This document shows, in pieces, positions 35,368-47,869 of a DNA stretch of 64,000 bases. The notes beneath the pieces were generated by a model. The model made no database searches. It had not been told where the DNA came from and saw nothing but the letters and a program-made list of their open reading frames with translations. Numbering within the stretch: position 1 is the first letter of the stretch; each line of letters begins with the position of its first letter. Source of the DNA: Amblyomma americanum (taxonomy: Eukaryota; Arthropoda; Arachnida; Ixodida; Ixodidae); assembly GCF_052857255.1 (NCBI RefSeq), contig NC_135497.1:114538456-114602455 (forward strand), in the 5' to 3' direction. Both the position numbers and the translations under genes were made by a program.

Positions 35368-37059
35368 TGCTAATGGATGACACACGAGACGTCATAAAGT
35401 ATCCCAAGGAACACCTTTAGTAGTATGAATTTTTTGTTTCATATTTTTATGACACATTTTGCACACTGGACAAAAAGAAGATAATATGCGGGCAGAAAAG
35501 GTAATCCTGGGAAATCCTGGGGCTGGAAAGGCAATCCAATGGCGACAATGTCCCTATAGCAGAACTTTCAAACTACACGAGATATCCATTCAAAACGCAG
35601 TTGGTGTGGCTGTTTAAAAGCAGGTTTTGGCTGAAATTTCAGGATTTTTGCGCTGTCTAATATTTACATTGGTGCTTCTCCATACATTATGCTTACTAGT
35701 TTAACTGCTTCAATTTTGGTCTAAATATTGCAATTGTCTCATTATTGCTTTAAATTGAGTTTGCGACTAGTTTTTAAGCACCTCTGGCAGTTTACCGTAC
35801 TCTGAAGCTGGTTAAGATATATACTGACACCGTCTCCATGTAACCAAATACGTTGGCTTGAAACAGAGGTTTACAAAATAACTTTTAAAGACATTAAAAA
35901 GTAGAGAGACGAGAATGCTACCGCGGAGTACAGCTTGAAAAATGGGTTTTAAATTCTAACCAATGGATTCAACGCATACTAATTGCTGCGAAAACAAGAT
36001 GTAAGGAGTTGTAGAGAATGTAGACGAATTTTAAATATTTTAGGCTTTTCAAGTAATTCAGAGAGATGATTGCAATGAAAAGCCTTTTGAGAAATAGACA
36101 AAAGCACTTTCGAACGTCCTTTCTTCAAACTTAAAGAAAATAACCATTTTTGCTCAAATACGAATAATTTCGATATTTTTATATATATAATAAAACTGCG
36201 CTGGAGGGATCGCTTTTCGTGTTCCAAAAAATAGGGAAGTTAAATTTTTTTTAATCTCCTGGAAGGTAAACGCAGTGTCGAGATGGTCGATATATTCATA
36301 TCATTAGTAACTGCCACCTTTTAAACAGAACAGCAACTTTTTGAATTTCCGTTCTTTGGAAAGAAAGCGATCCACAAACAGAGGTTAAAATGTGGGTTAT
36401 ATAGGCACGCATAATGGCAGCAACGTATACGGTTCTCCAAATTTGCGTGCCTTCGGCGACACAGCTCGAACTGTTTTTAAGAATGAAAAATCTGGCTTTA
36501 CCGGCTCCTTGCTTACTGGATTAAGAAGAGCATAAGATTGGTTTTTATCAGGCATGATATGAGGAAAGTCATTCTGTACGCCATTAAAAGATGAAGGAAA
36601 CAACGAACAAAATTATTTGCAAAACCATTTTCTCATGTTTCTGTGCCATTTACTAATGGTTTCTGAAATTGACGTGACGATTTTTAGATACCATCATAGT
36701 CCTTCAATAGCCTGTGATAATATTATGCGGGGTTAAAGGTTTTTTCCGCGAGGAATCTGTTCGCATTTTATTCATTTGTAATACCTGCTGCTAGCTCTCA
36801 TATTTAAAAGCTAAGATAGAGTAAAAGTAACAGTTTATCGTGAGCTTATGGACAGTCAGGCCGTATATGAAACGCGAACAGCGCATGCCAACAAAACAAA
36901 ATATTTTACCTGTCTACTTTCAGCTGCTATGTACAACTAGCCTGACTCATGTATCTGAGTAAAGGGTGTACCGAAGTACCTATTCATAAATCGGTTGTTA
37001 AGGAGTATCTTGCTGCAAAGTAGAGACATACGACACATTCGTGTTCGCGTTTCTTTCTG
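35368..37059. other. AT-rich stretch, nothing recognised
   Basis: AT-rich DNA. Short frames only and no recognisable repeat end. It may hold old transposon sequence that I cannot name. Confidence 0.4.
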
Positions 37060-38186
37060 TGTTCGGTGCAAAAGCAAATAAATCGTAGCTTGAATATCTA
37101 TTTTGGCAATTCTAAAATAGAGCTCGCGAAACAGGTTAAAACACTAGGAGTCATTTTTAGCGAAAATTTAACTTGGGACGCTCATGTTGGCCTTGTAGCT
37201 AAAAAGTTGGCGAGGGCATGCGGAATGATTTGTAGATTGCGACAGGTGATTACACCGAAACTCAAGCTTCTTGTATATAATGCCTTATTTCTCCCGCATA
37301 TAAACTACTGTAACCTTGTTTGGGGGACAACATCTGCTACACACATCCACAAATTACTCTTAATACAGAAAAAAGCTATCCGCCATATTGCAAATGCCCC
37401 ATACGATTCCCATACGCGGGATTTATTTCAATCATTTAATGTCTTGACTGTCACGCATGCATACATATTTAACCTGTTCTTAAAATACAAGAGCAGCTTA
37501 AAACACACAAATGAGCATTTTCTTCGAATGAGCCGCCCTAAAAAATCCTTGCAGCTGCCATACAGTGTAAGGCAAAGAGATACATGGGATTTGCCATTTT
37601 CCCGAACCAATAACGGTTTTAACAGGTTGCAATATCGTGTACCATTCCTGCTAAATAGCCTTGAAAAGTTACATATAGACCCGAACACCATGACTAGAAA
37701 ACAATGGAAAAAATTTTTAATGACGAACGACGGTATCCAAATTTAAGAAAAAAGTACAGAAGAAAAATGTTGTAATGTAAAAGTTTTCTCTTATTTTGGA
37801 GCATGCTTGTTTTTGTATTAGGTTCGTACGATTCTTTTATTTGTCTGTACGTCCTGAGTGTAAATGGTCTAACTTAGACCAGAAACTCGTTTTTTTTTCT
37901 TTCCCTTTTGCTGCATATGTATCCAAATATGTTGGCCTGCACGTGGGATGCTGTTGTACGCGAATACATTTGTATTGCTTTTATCTGTGAGATGCAACAC
38001 ATATATATATATGTAAAAACTTGCATTTAACATGACTGAAAAACCTTCACGCTGCCAATCAAACAGGGGCAAGGGCCTTGTCAAGCTGCTTGTAGCAGCT
38101 TTTTTGCTCTTGTCCCAGCATTCCTTTGTTACACGCGGAAGAATGCTGAATAAAAATTTGATTTGATTTGATTTGATTTGATTTGG
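37060..38186 (+). pseudogene. CR1-like LINE 3' end (RT C-terminal part), 5' truncated
   Basis: An open frame to the stop at 37746 encodes only the C-terminal part of a LINE reverse transcriptase: KQVKTLGVIFSENLTWDAHV, then LKLLVYNALFLPHINYCNLVW, IQKKAIRHIANAPYDSHT and a C-terminal NTMTRKQWKKFL. These are the conserved blocks after the YADD box in CR1/L2/Jockey-type RTs. The catalytic motifs and the endonuclease are absent through 5' truncation, the usual fate of LINE copies. A 3' UTR of about 400 bases ends GAATAAAA followed by the (ATTTG)n tail at 38156-38185. The 226-residue frame is uninterrupted, so this insertion is younger than the copy at 7.6-11.7 kb. Confidence 0.85.
38156..38185 (+). 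repeat. (ATTTG)n tail of the CR1-like LINE
   Basis: Six perfect ATTTG units directly after the AATAAA-like end of the LINE 3' UTR. Confidence 0.9.
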
Positions 38187-39640
38187 CCTGACTGACTCTA
38201 CATGTGTGTATACCAACAACAGCATAAATAAATTTTGTGACAAAATAAAATTAAAGAGGCTGGAAAGAAATAGTAACGAAGGAGAAGCTATGGAAGGGAG
38301 GAAAGGAAGTGAAGAAAAATAAAAAACTTCAAGGATAACAAATGTCATATTTAGTGCAAATTTATCAGTATCTCTTCATTTAATCCCTTTGTTTAGTTCA
38401 TCCGATATGTGTTAAATGCTGTAAGATATTACGATTCCTGTTTTAACAAATTTATGATAAGGCAAATTGTTACAATTAATCAATTAGTCCCTTTTTGAGG
38501 GTTTTTCTGTCCAAGTTAAATGTTTCTGGCAAAAATATCGCTTATATATTTCAAAGACTACCGCATTCTTGTCGCATTAAAGAGACAACGAGGACAGGCA
38601 GAGGTTGACCTGTATCAACAGGTCACGCGTTTTAATCACAAAGAGACCACTCTGACTGAAAACTGAGGTTTTGTAAGCTAGAAAATGCCACTAAACGAAA
38701 TACAAGTGTCGCCCTTATTGTCCGATTTCGCAAATAAAGCGCATGCGTGGACATCGACTTTTTCGCGGATCCCTGAGCCTACGTTACGTCGCCATACAGT
38801 TCAAAATGGTGGCAACCTGACATTTTCAGCAGGGACGTCACGAATTTGAATCGATTGGCGGGAAGAATTTTCAATTCATTTTTCTCGTCGATAATTGCAT
38901 CTTTTCCTGCTGGACAAACGTCAACATACAGTATAAGCGCCAGAGAATTAATTTTGCTGAGAACAATCATTGGATGGAGTTGTCCTCAGTCTACTTTAAA
39001 AGTTCAGAGGGCACTGCTTGCGTGTTGTGAAGGCGGAACCATTGGTGCGTCACCGTGAGCATTGGACCACGGCGCAGGTTGCGCACTGAGAGATGAAACG
39101 AAGACGCGCCTCCGAACGCTGATTCCACAAAGGTCCGAGTGAAAGAACTCGTTTCGGATACCTGTTGTGATCTAGCTTCCAACATGACTACGAGACGTGA
39201 GCTATATGCGACGACAAATCGTACGACACCACCCGCAATGGTGTATATGACGAACGGTTGCTTCACAAATTTCATAAGAAAATTGGTTCTTGAGGAAAGG
39301 AAATCGCGCAATAACTGTCTCGCATCTCGGTGTACACCTCAAGCGCGCCTTAAGGGAAGAGGTAAAGAGTCTGGGAAGGCATACAGTTGAAGGTGCGTAT
39401 ACCGTCGCTGTGATGCATCGCTGTGTTGCAAAGAGTGCTAGTTCGGATGCCTACTCCGTTTTTTTTTTTTTTTTGCGCAGAAATACCTTTGGAGCAAAAC
39501 TTGTCTGATGACAAACATTTCTATGATCCTCTTTGTTTATTATTTCAACCGTTTGAACTGCGCTTCCAAACTTGAAATGCATGCTGCAAAATAAAGTCAA
39601 GGCATGCTTGTCGAGAGGCTCTACAGGTGGTTTTGTGTCC
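38187..39640. other. Unassigned stretch, nothing recognised
   Basis: AT-leaning DNA with a T run at 39460-39473. No gene recognised. Confidence 0.4.
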
Positions 39641-39775
39641 GTATTTACTCGATTCTAACGTGCCCTCGACTGTGACTCGCACTCGGTTTTCAAGGTCAGA
39701 GAAAAAAGCCCAATGACTTCGATTGTAAAGCGCACCAGATTTTCATGATTCGATCAAGAAATTAATCTTTTCACT
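39641..39775 (+). repeat. Repeat piece starting GTATTTACTCGATTCTAACG
   Basis: Its first 20 bases closely match the inverted right end of the small palindromic element at 41169-41258. Its far end is unclear. Confidence 0.4.
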
Positions 39776-40079
39776 TGGATCAACCAACCTTTACTGCAAC
39801 CGCTCTGTCAAGATGAAGCAAACCGCGCCATCGCCTTTCTGGCAGACGCCCGTTCGCCTTCGAACCGAAAATCTAGTCCTTTTCACAAAATTCTCAACCA
39901 AACACCTGTTGGCATTGAGCTCCGTCTGCATTAGGCCTTTCTGTATCGCCAGCTGCATCCGCCACTCACACGTAAAAGTTTTAGAAACACCAAACGCGTG
40001 CACGTGAGGCCACCCGATTGCCACTTGCCTCCGTACACACGATCACATTATTTTAGAGCTTTCGGTTTTCTTAGCTCCT
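39776..40079. other. Unassigned stretch, nothing recognised
   Basis: Nothing recognised. Confidence 0.35.
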
Positions 40080-40430
40080 TCCTTCCCGCCTTCGTCGGCG
40101 TCCGCAGTGCAGACCTCGGCCGCGCGCCAAGGTGCTGCACTCCGATAACGTCATGGCGCGTTTGTCTTTTCACGGGGTCTCCGGTGGCGCGCACGGCGGG
40201 CTTGGCAGAGCGCCAAGACGCTGTGCGCCCTGGACGGGAGCAGCGGCGGCGGTTGCGCGCTCGGCGTGGGGCTGCCCGGCTGCGCCAGTGCGTGCTCATA
40301 TTCCGAAAGCCTTCCGCAGAAAAGGTCGCCTTTTTTTTTTGGAGGGGGGGGGGGGGGGGCGACAGCGTAGGGCCCCGTGTAGCAGAAAAGCCAGTGTAGG
40401 CGTTGCCGTCGGCGTGCCGGAAAAATCAGG
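40080..40430. promoter_or_regulatory. Short CpG-rich island with poly-G tract
   Basis: CpG-rich, with a T run and a G run of about 19 with one interruption near 40331-40359. Plus and minus frames are both open and domain-free. Confidence 0.25.
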
Positions 40431-41168
40431 ATTGGTCTAAAAGGTGGCTGTTACAAAATACTCCCATAGATGGCGCGAGCCACACCAGCGGCGTATCGGA
40501 CGTTAGCGATCGGAGCAACTGCGAACAACGCGCCAAGTGCACGGGCTGTCGGCCGCCGTCTTCTTCGTCACCCTCAAATAAACAAGGAAAAGACGACGAC
40601 TCACGTTACAAGCGTCGCCTCTCAAGCTGCTACTGAGCAGCCCCATCGCTGTATTCATAGCAACTGCACTTACGTAGACTACACAGAAAACGTACCCCTG
40701 ACCCTCGGGTTGTAATCTGCGGATGTTTTGATTGTTATTGTGGAATCTTAGGATTGTAGTCAGACACGCTACCGCTACGCCCAGCAGGTGCATTCGTACG
40801 TCTTGGTTAAAGCGGGGCCTCATATGTATGTAGCGTGGTCTTTCAAATAATGATTGCGACTGTGAAAGAGGAAACGGTGTCCGTGTCTGCGTGGGCAAGA
40901 GGAACCGAGGTCGCGTCATACCCTTAAAGGCGGAGCTTAAGCGTCTCCCAACTTCTTCAACGGCGTCGTAGTGAACTCGGCGCGTCTTTGCAACCGAAGT
41001 TTGCACGCTGGTTCCAATCCAGGTTGCCGCCTTGCTGACGGGACACCTCGGATGCTCGCGAGGCCTGTCGGTATCCACGACAGCGGTAGTATATGTAGGC
41101 GGTGTCGATAATATAATACGAAGCCGCCATTTGCGATCCCGATGACAGTAGGCTGTTGTTGGTTTAGG
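40431..41168. other. Mixed stretch with repeat words and a tRNA-like fragment on minus
   Basis: Contains AAGGCGGAGCTTAAGCG (40927-40943), an inverted match to the word at 30874-30892. On the minus strand near 40738-40795, GGGCGTAGCGGTAGCGTGTC followed by CTACAATCCTAAG resembles the D and anticodon arms of a tRNA-derived SINE head. A 255-codon minus frame (40503-41270) covers these repeats and is probably not a gene. Confidence 0.3.
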
Positions 41169-41258
41169 TTTATTTTCGTACTCGATTCTAACGAGCATGT
41201 ATTTTAGGCGATTTTTTCCGTGAAAAAGGTGCGCGTTAGAATCGTGTAAATACGATAA
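41169..41258. mobile_element. Short palindromic element
   Basis: GTACTCGATTCTAACG (41178-41193) faces CGTTAGAATCGTGTAAATAC (about 41233-41252); the arms pair over most of their length. No coding potential. Confidence 0.5.
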
Positions 41259-42827
41259 TAGTTTTAGCATCGCCTAGCGTATGTGGTTTGCAATCAAGTC
41301 ACGGAACATGGTGGCTTGTACAACAAAGAAGCAACTGTCTCTCAGCAAGTATAGTATTGCAGATAAATGCTTGCAGTGCTTAGTACTGCCTGCCTTGCAT
41401 GAGCTATCGGTATGTCTTAGCGCAGAGTAAAAAATTTGAGCAAGCTGATGCATAAATAATACTGTACGATAGCCGTAATGCATGCGCCAGCAGTCCTTTG
41501 CCAATAGTGCTTTCTACTTCTAGTTACGATTTCATCTACCTTGGCTATTTGCCCATTCCCAAGTCTGATGCCCTACCTCGCTTCTATTACGTTCTAACAA
41601 AATTAATATATGCATGAAGACTATAATCGGTTAGCCTTTCCACCAGGAATGACGTCAAGGGCTTGTACACTCAACTTTTCACCTGGACAGCCATACTGCA
41701 GTTTTCGCAAGCCAGAGCATCGATTCCACCGAAAACACGAGATAATCAGCAATTTTTTTTTAAAAATCGCGGCGCACTCTGTAAGCACCTGGCGGGAATT
41801 TTAACGAACATGAGACTGCCGTCGAATACTGGAAAGCGTGCGGGTCGAGTAGCGAGCTGCTCTATCAAGGCAAAGCCCTTTGAACAGCCTACAGAAATTT
41901 TAAATCTACCGCTAACGTTTACTACTTCCCCAGCAAAAATTGCGCATGTGCGCCAGGAACTTAACTGCGATACGCTGAAAGGTAGGAGAGGAAACGGTAC
42001 TGGCACCATAATAAGCATGAGCATGGTTCTTGCAAAAATTCTGATTCTTGAATGCACTACTCTTGCATCGTGCACGACGACACTGCTGTGGTTTCATCCT
42101 ACATATATTAGCACCTCCTCGCCTTCCACAATAATCGAATTGCGACTCGTTTCCTCCGATGCAGGACATGAAGTAGCCAGGCGTTATATATTCCTTAACT
42201 GCGCAAGTATATTGCGAACGCGAGGAGCCGGACCGGAACCGCAGTGTATATATAGACCAACACCGCAGTGGCTGACTGATCAACTTAAGGGCGGCCATAT
42301 TAGATTATCAGAAGCGCCCCCTATAGGCCATGAAAGTTGCGAATAGTATAGCGAAATTTGAAGCATGTGGACACGGTGCTAGAAATACGCGCAAGAAATG
42401 GCCGCCGCTTAATTCAATGGTAATGAAAGTGGAAAGTGGTCTGCGCTGGGTGGTTCGGTAAATGATTGACGAAATATTGACGCAATACATGACAAGTTTG
42501 TTGCTATTTTCTAAGGTGCTGAGTTCATGGTTAAACGAGAACGCGCATTAGTATTTCGTTTCACCATGCGTGTATTGGCTCTGTGCCCTTTCCGCTTGTA
42601 GCATCCGAGTATATGCCTACTTAGCGGTTAGATAAATGAGTGCATATGGGCGTATATATTCGCTTTTACGCTACAGTGCCTGCTGAACTCCAGATAGCTG
42701 CACGTGTTTCGTGATGTAAACTGCGTTTAACTGGTTTCGAGAGTGAAGTAGCCCTGATGCGACGTCGAGGCCGGATTGACTGCGCTTCATGACGTCGACG
42801 TTCAAGTCGTCAGAAAAGGCGATTGGA
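41259..42827. other. Unassigned stretch with an unrecognised 227-codon frame
   Basis: A plus frame at 41663-42346 is long for this base composition but shows no domain, signal peptide or repeat that I recognise. Minus frames of 109 and 128 codons overlap it. Confidence 0.3.
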
Positions 42828-42842
42828 GAAATTCGATCGAAA

Positions 42843-43174
42843 TTCGATCCCACCCGCCGCGGTGGCTCAGTGGTTAGGGCGCTCGACTACTGATCCGGAG
42901 TTCCCGGGTTCGAACCCGACCGCGGCGGCTGCGTTTTTATGGAGGAAAAACGCCAAGGCGCCCGTGTGCTGTGCGATGTCAGTGCACGTTAAAGATCCCC
43001 AGGTGGTCGAAATTATTCCGGAGCCCTCCACTACGGCACCTCCTTCTTCCTTTCCTCTTTCACTCCCTCCCTTATTCCTTCCCTTACGGCGCGGTTCAGG
43101 TGTCCAACGATATATGAGACAGATACTGCGCCATTTCCTTTCCCCAAAAAACCAATTAAAAAAAAATTAAAAAA
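42843..43174 (+). mobile_element. Long tRNA-derived SINE with target duplication
   Basis: Head CCGCCGCGGTGGCTCAGTGG, box B GGGTTCGAACCCG, body GTGCACGTTAAAGATCCCCA, then a CT-rich segment and a tail GGCGCGGTTCAGGTGTCCAA leading to an A-rich end. GAAATTCGATCGAAA at 42828-42842 and 43175-43189 is a perfect 15-base duplication. A shorter choice, GAAATTCGATC at 42839-42849, is also possible. The longer 3' body sets it apart from the Ruka-type copies. Confidence 0.9.
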
Positions 43175-43189
43175 GAAATTCGATCGAAA

Positions 43190-44239
43190 CCTGCGAGGGT
43201 GAACTTGGTGGATTTCAGGATGTTTTCCAGAAAGGCTCTTCGAGTCGTGTGGAGGCGTCTTGCTCCTGCGCGCCCCACCTAGTGACGACCGAGGCCCGCG
43301 AGGTGCTGTGTGCATGGGGTGGTCACGAGATCGTGGACGGGCGCGCTCCACCCGGCCACGACCAAGGTACAACCAAGGGAGGCACGACTGCGTGAGACCG
43401 GCGAAAGATGATAAGACAGCTTGCGCAGTGAAGTTATTGACAATTGCTGGGCAGGCGTCAGGCTATGAGGTGTTTAGTTACGAGCAGGCGTAGGGTGTTA
43501 CAAAGGTACACACAGCACGCACTCTGCATGCAACGATGTGCACGAGTGCCTTTCTTTTGGAGTATTTTATACCGTTGGCAACCTTGGCAACTTTTTAGGC
43601 AAATTTATGAACAATATTCGAGTCTATCGTCTTTGGCAACAACAAAAATTTCGGTGGTTCGCCAGACCTTATTGGCCATGCAACTTTAACAAAGACAGCA
43701 AAGCACAGTATACGTAGAAACTGAAAGTTTGTGGCGGCTACCATTGTCCGATGTCTCCTAAGAAGACAAGCTAAATGTAACGGTAAATTTAACCTAGGGA
43801 ATTCGTTTTTGAACAGTCCTGCACGACCGCAAACGTTATTCGCGCTAGCTAATCATCGCATTCCGGACCAGTACATGTGAACAAATAAGCTGTAATACGT
43901 TTCACAATTTCCTGGCACTGCAGTGAATGTATACAACTGTGGCACCAGAAAACCACAGGTCCAACCCTCCACGCGTTGCTAATGTTAACACGGCCTGTTG
44001 TAGTTTCGGCTATTGCGATATCCGGAGTGATGAGCTCACATGCGAGACGCTTTCATAGTTCGAGCCCTGATTATTCGCGGGAGCTATATAGCTTCAATTT
44101 AAAGCCAACAAACTCTGAGACAAAGTGCAGTATAAAAACAGGCGTCCATGACAGAGAATTGTTGACGTACAGGGGATAAATGTGTGCTTTTGTACGCGGG
44201 TGTGCACTCCAGAAGCGGCGCTGAACTTAGCTGCTTTCG
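43190..44239. other. Unassigned stretch, nothing recognised
   Basis: Mixed DNA. No gene or repeat recognised. Confidence 0.4.
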
Positions 44240-45110
44240 AAACGTGCCCGCCTACTGCTGGTGAACCCGTTCCCTAAAGTTCCCCCTTCGCGGCGCTCCG
44301 AAGTTCCCCCTCTCCTTGGATAGAGCAACACAAATGAAGCAGTCGCCGCGGCGTCACCGCTTCTCTCCTCCGATTGCCGGCGCGATCCATCAGGCCTGCA
44401 TCACGGTGGCCAGGAAAACAAGCGCTCCAAGCAGGCCGGGGTGCCTGGGAGAGAGCCCGGCGGCTGCAGCAGCAGCAGCCAAATTGGCGCGCATTCATTT
44501 TGTATGAGAAACCACCGGAGACTCATTCGGCAACTCTTTTTGGCATGTCGACCGCGTGCTACAGGTCCTGCTACCGGCGGCGGCGGCAGCAACAACAACC
44601 CCCCCCCCCCCCCCCCCCCCCGCGCACACGCGGGGCTCCGGGGCGCATGCATGCATGCCCGGCCTGGCAATTACACTGAGTGACTATTAGCCCCGCGCAG
44701 TAGCACCTAATTATTTCCTTTCGCTCTGCGCTTCTCTTTCGCGCGGGGGCCCTTTTGTGTTCGTTACCAGGATCGACCGACCTCCGCTCGCGCCGCGGCC
44801 TGCCCTTTTAATGTTTCAGAGGCATCGATGAGTGGCTAGATTACTCTTGCCGCCCGGCCGAATCTATCCGCGCCGCGGCTCGGACAACGCGCGCTGGCCC
44901 GATGGATCCGGTTTTTTCCCGCTTTCGCTCCACGCCCCGGGGCTGGTACGAGGCTGCCCTGTGTGTGCACATGTACGCAGATAGTGCAGCGGGGCGTTGT
45001 GCATATATGCCGTCAAATGTCTATAAGGTGCGCTACTATGCACCCGTGCCGTGCGGCTCAAGGGCCACCGAGCAGGTGCCGCGACGCTGGGCGTGGTCAT
45101 GCTGAGCCGG
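44240..45110. promoter_or_regulatory. CpG-rich island with TAATTA-type word and poly-C tract
   Basis: CpG-rich, with GCAATTACAC near 44668, ACCTAATTATTTCC near 44706 and CTTTTAATG near 44804. A C run of about 22 lies near 44599-44620. (CAG)n and (AAC)n runs are near 44466 and 44590. Regulatory role is inference from composition. Confidence 0.3.
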
Positions 45111-46812
45111 GAGATGTTTCACTATCGAGCATAGGAGCTGAATATATGAATTTTTTTGCTTTTTAGTGCTGATTCGAACACTTTAAAACAGCCGGAAACA
45201 AGAAAAAAAGGAGTAACGCTGCATTGTTAATTTTTGTGCGTTTCGGTAGGATTAGCTGTGATGCAATTGGTGGGGAGGTTAGGTGTGATGCGCTTCCTAC
45301 TATACTGAATTCCGAGTGCTGTCGAAAGCGAAAAAAAAAAAAAGCGACGACGTTATTTCTGTAGAAGGGCTAACACGCGTCCACAGAATAAATTGCGCAT
45401 ACAGGAGCAAGCATGAAACGTGTAGCTGCCAACGAAGAAGTAAATATTTACTAAGTCAGTAACGGAAATGGTAATTACTAAGTTATGTAGGCCGCACTCA
45501 ACGGACACTCTGGTACACTGTCTTAATACCCAAGCTGATACAAATGTCATCAGCATGCAGTGAGAGCCTACTTTCGACGCTGTAATAAGACACGGTTCAA
45601 GAATAGCCACAGATAAAAACGTAAAAAAATGGTTTCAACTCGTCACGTTGTCGCTGCCTCTGCTGAGCTAGGTGTGGGCTGGCTGTCCAGCCACGCATGA
45701 ATGTGTCGGTTCCCTTACGGCTCGCCATGAACGCATGGCGGAGATCCTGTACGGCCTATCCCGGAAATAAAATGTCTTTGGAATGTCACAGCGAGACGAA
45801 ACCGGTTGAATAAAGATCGCAAGATTCAGTGGTTGCGTTCACACATGAACGAAATTGGAGTCCAGTACCCACGGTTTACAGCATCGGTTTACCTCCGCTG
45901 CTTCGTCGAACCATGCAGCTGAAAGTTTTCCTGGGGAGAGCTTCCCCAAAGTCCACTCAACAGCTTCACTGGCCAAAGAAGACCAAGGAAAGTCACGCTT
46001 CTGGTGGCGTTCATGAATGTGGCCTGTTCTATCGCACTCTGGTCCACTTCAAAACAACGCACTGTGGCCGGCCGTTCATGGAAGCGCTGCTTGATGGCCA
46101 CATGTAGCTGGCGATCTACACAGCGATGCTACTGGTGCAAAATTTCATGTTTCCAAAGTGCTGACATCCCATCTGAACGCGCTGCACTCCTATCGGGGGG
46201 TTGCCTGCTCGCAATAAACTTCCCGCACATCACTCGAGAGGTATCCCGTCCCTGAAAGGTATTCCACCCTTGCTCTTGGCACGGTTTGCTATTTTTCCGA
46301 AAACGTCGAAAAGTAGCCGTGGCCCAATAGTTTGCGCACTTTATATGTCAGCACATGCACAGTGCACAGCTGTCCTTATCGAGGAAAGATTGGTAAACGT
46401 TTGACTTGGATATGTAATGGGCGCGAGGAATTTAGGGAAAACCAATGTCCGATGCCTGTTAGCACGGCGTTTGGCTCCCACCAGAGAATACAAGAATGCT
46501 CACTAAGATTTTCGAAGGAGAAAAATATCCTGTCGGTGAAGGCTTCCAACTGCTGCCCCATCAAACTTCCACCGGTGCACGTAATTTGGATGAATCTGTT
46601 TTAAAGTAGTTCTTCCGAAGGTTTCGACGAAATCTAAAGGGGAAAATCACTCACGCATTAAGAGCTATAGCGCGCCCTTTATTCTCACTAGACTGACTAG
46701 CTTGGGATTTCTGGTGGGCTGCTGAAGTGTTTTATCATTTAGTGACTAGCAATTAGGAAAATTGTGGTGTATTTTCTTTCTGTGCATCCGCATTTTAAAA
46801 CGTATTCGTAAG
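45111..46812. other. Unassigned stretch, nothing recognised
   Basis: Mixed DNA with short frames on both strands. No recognisable exon. Confidence 0.4.
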
Positions 46813-46957
46813 TTTGGTTTGGTTTGGTTCATGGGGGTTTAATGTCCCAAAGCGACTCAGGCTATGAGAGACGCCGTGGTGAAGGGCCGTGGTGAATCGC
46901 ACAGTGCACGGGCCCCTACCATTTCGCCTCCATCGAAATGCGACCGCCGCGGCCGGG
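46813..46957 (-). repeat. Ruka-type SINE fragment, minus strand
   Basis: TTTGGTTTGGTTCATGGGGG, CCCAAAGCGACTCAGGCTAT, then CGCACAGTGCACGGGCCCC and CCATCGAAATGCGACCGCCG. Compared with full copies it has an internal deletion of about 60 bases and lacks the tRNA head. Confidence 0.8.
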
Positions 46958-47869
46958 AATTCAGATAAATGAAGGTACCTTGAATATGGTTGAAGGAATG
47001 CAAATATACATTTCTTTCAAGGTTTTTTTTCTTCGTCGAGGTGAACATTTCAGAGCCTTCAAACCAACTTTCATCGCAGCACCAGTGACATGAGCGACTT
47101 CAGTTTAAGCAAAGACAAGAAGAAGTACATCGACGTTTTAATTTGATCCTGGTATTGGCGGCCAGAAAAGTAAAAACCAGGACAGCTGGTTACGGTTACG
47201 GGTGCGCGTTTGCTGTGTCAAAAGTGACCACGCTGAATTTTTGTAATATAGCACCTCCTGGTGGCCTAAATAAAGCACGAACTGTACTGGACCTAAATCG
47301 GACTGCCGCGCCGCACCCCAGCGAGTGCAGTCCATGACTGGGAACGTGGACTTGGGTGTCATATAGATTTTCTTTGATAAAGTTTCCACTTTCTAGCTTG
47401 TACTGCTTATTCATTAGCGCATTTTCGGGTTTGAAGGCAGAAGATGAAGTCGCGGCTGGTTACAAATGCAGTTTTTCTGCCGGAGCTCTACTTGTCACTC
47501 GCGTAAGGTCTCTGCGCGATGCTATAGCTGTGGTTGCAACTCCCCGATTACACGTTTGGGCCGAGACATACGCGAAGTCTGAGCAGGCTCTTGTCAGTAA
47601 CTCGGGCTTGACGGTCAAGTTTGTTTCATCGAGCTTGCTCTAGTAGGTGTGGCGGAAGCGTCTGACGGAATAAACATAAACGCTAGCCGATGTCTATAAC
47701 AAGCATGATGGAAGCGTTTGGGAACCGCGTCGCCCACACTTTATCCCGGTCTCTTTATCCAAGTACAGCCGTTCGCAAGCTTTCCACTTGTGTCGGTGGC
47801 GATGTTTGCAGGCTTTCCTTCTGCAAGGCCCCGCGCGTGTCACTTACTTCGTCATCATTGTTCCTCCAA
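46958..47869. other. Unassigned stretch, nothing recognised
   Basis: Nothing recognised. Confidence 0.4.

Noticed and set aside
40503..41270. Minus frame of 255 codons
   Set aside because: It begins inside the palindromic element at 41169-41258 and runs through other repeat words; no domain is recognised.
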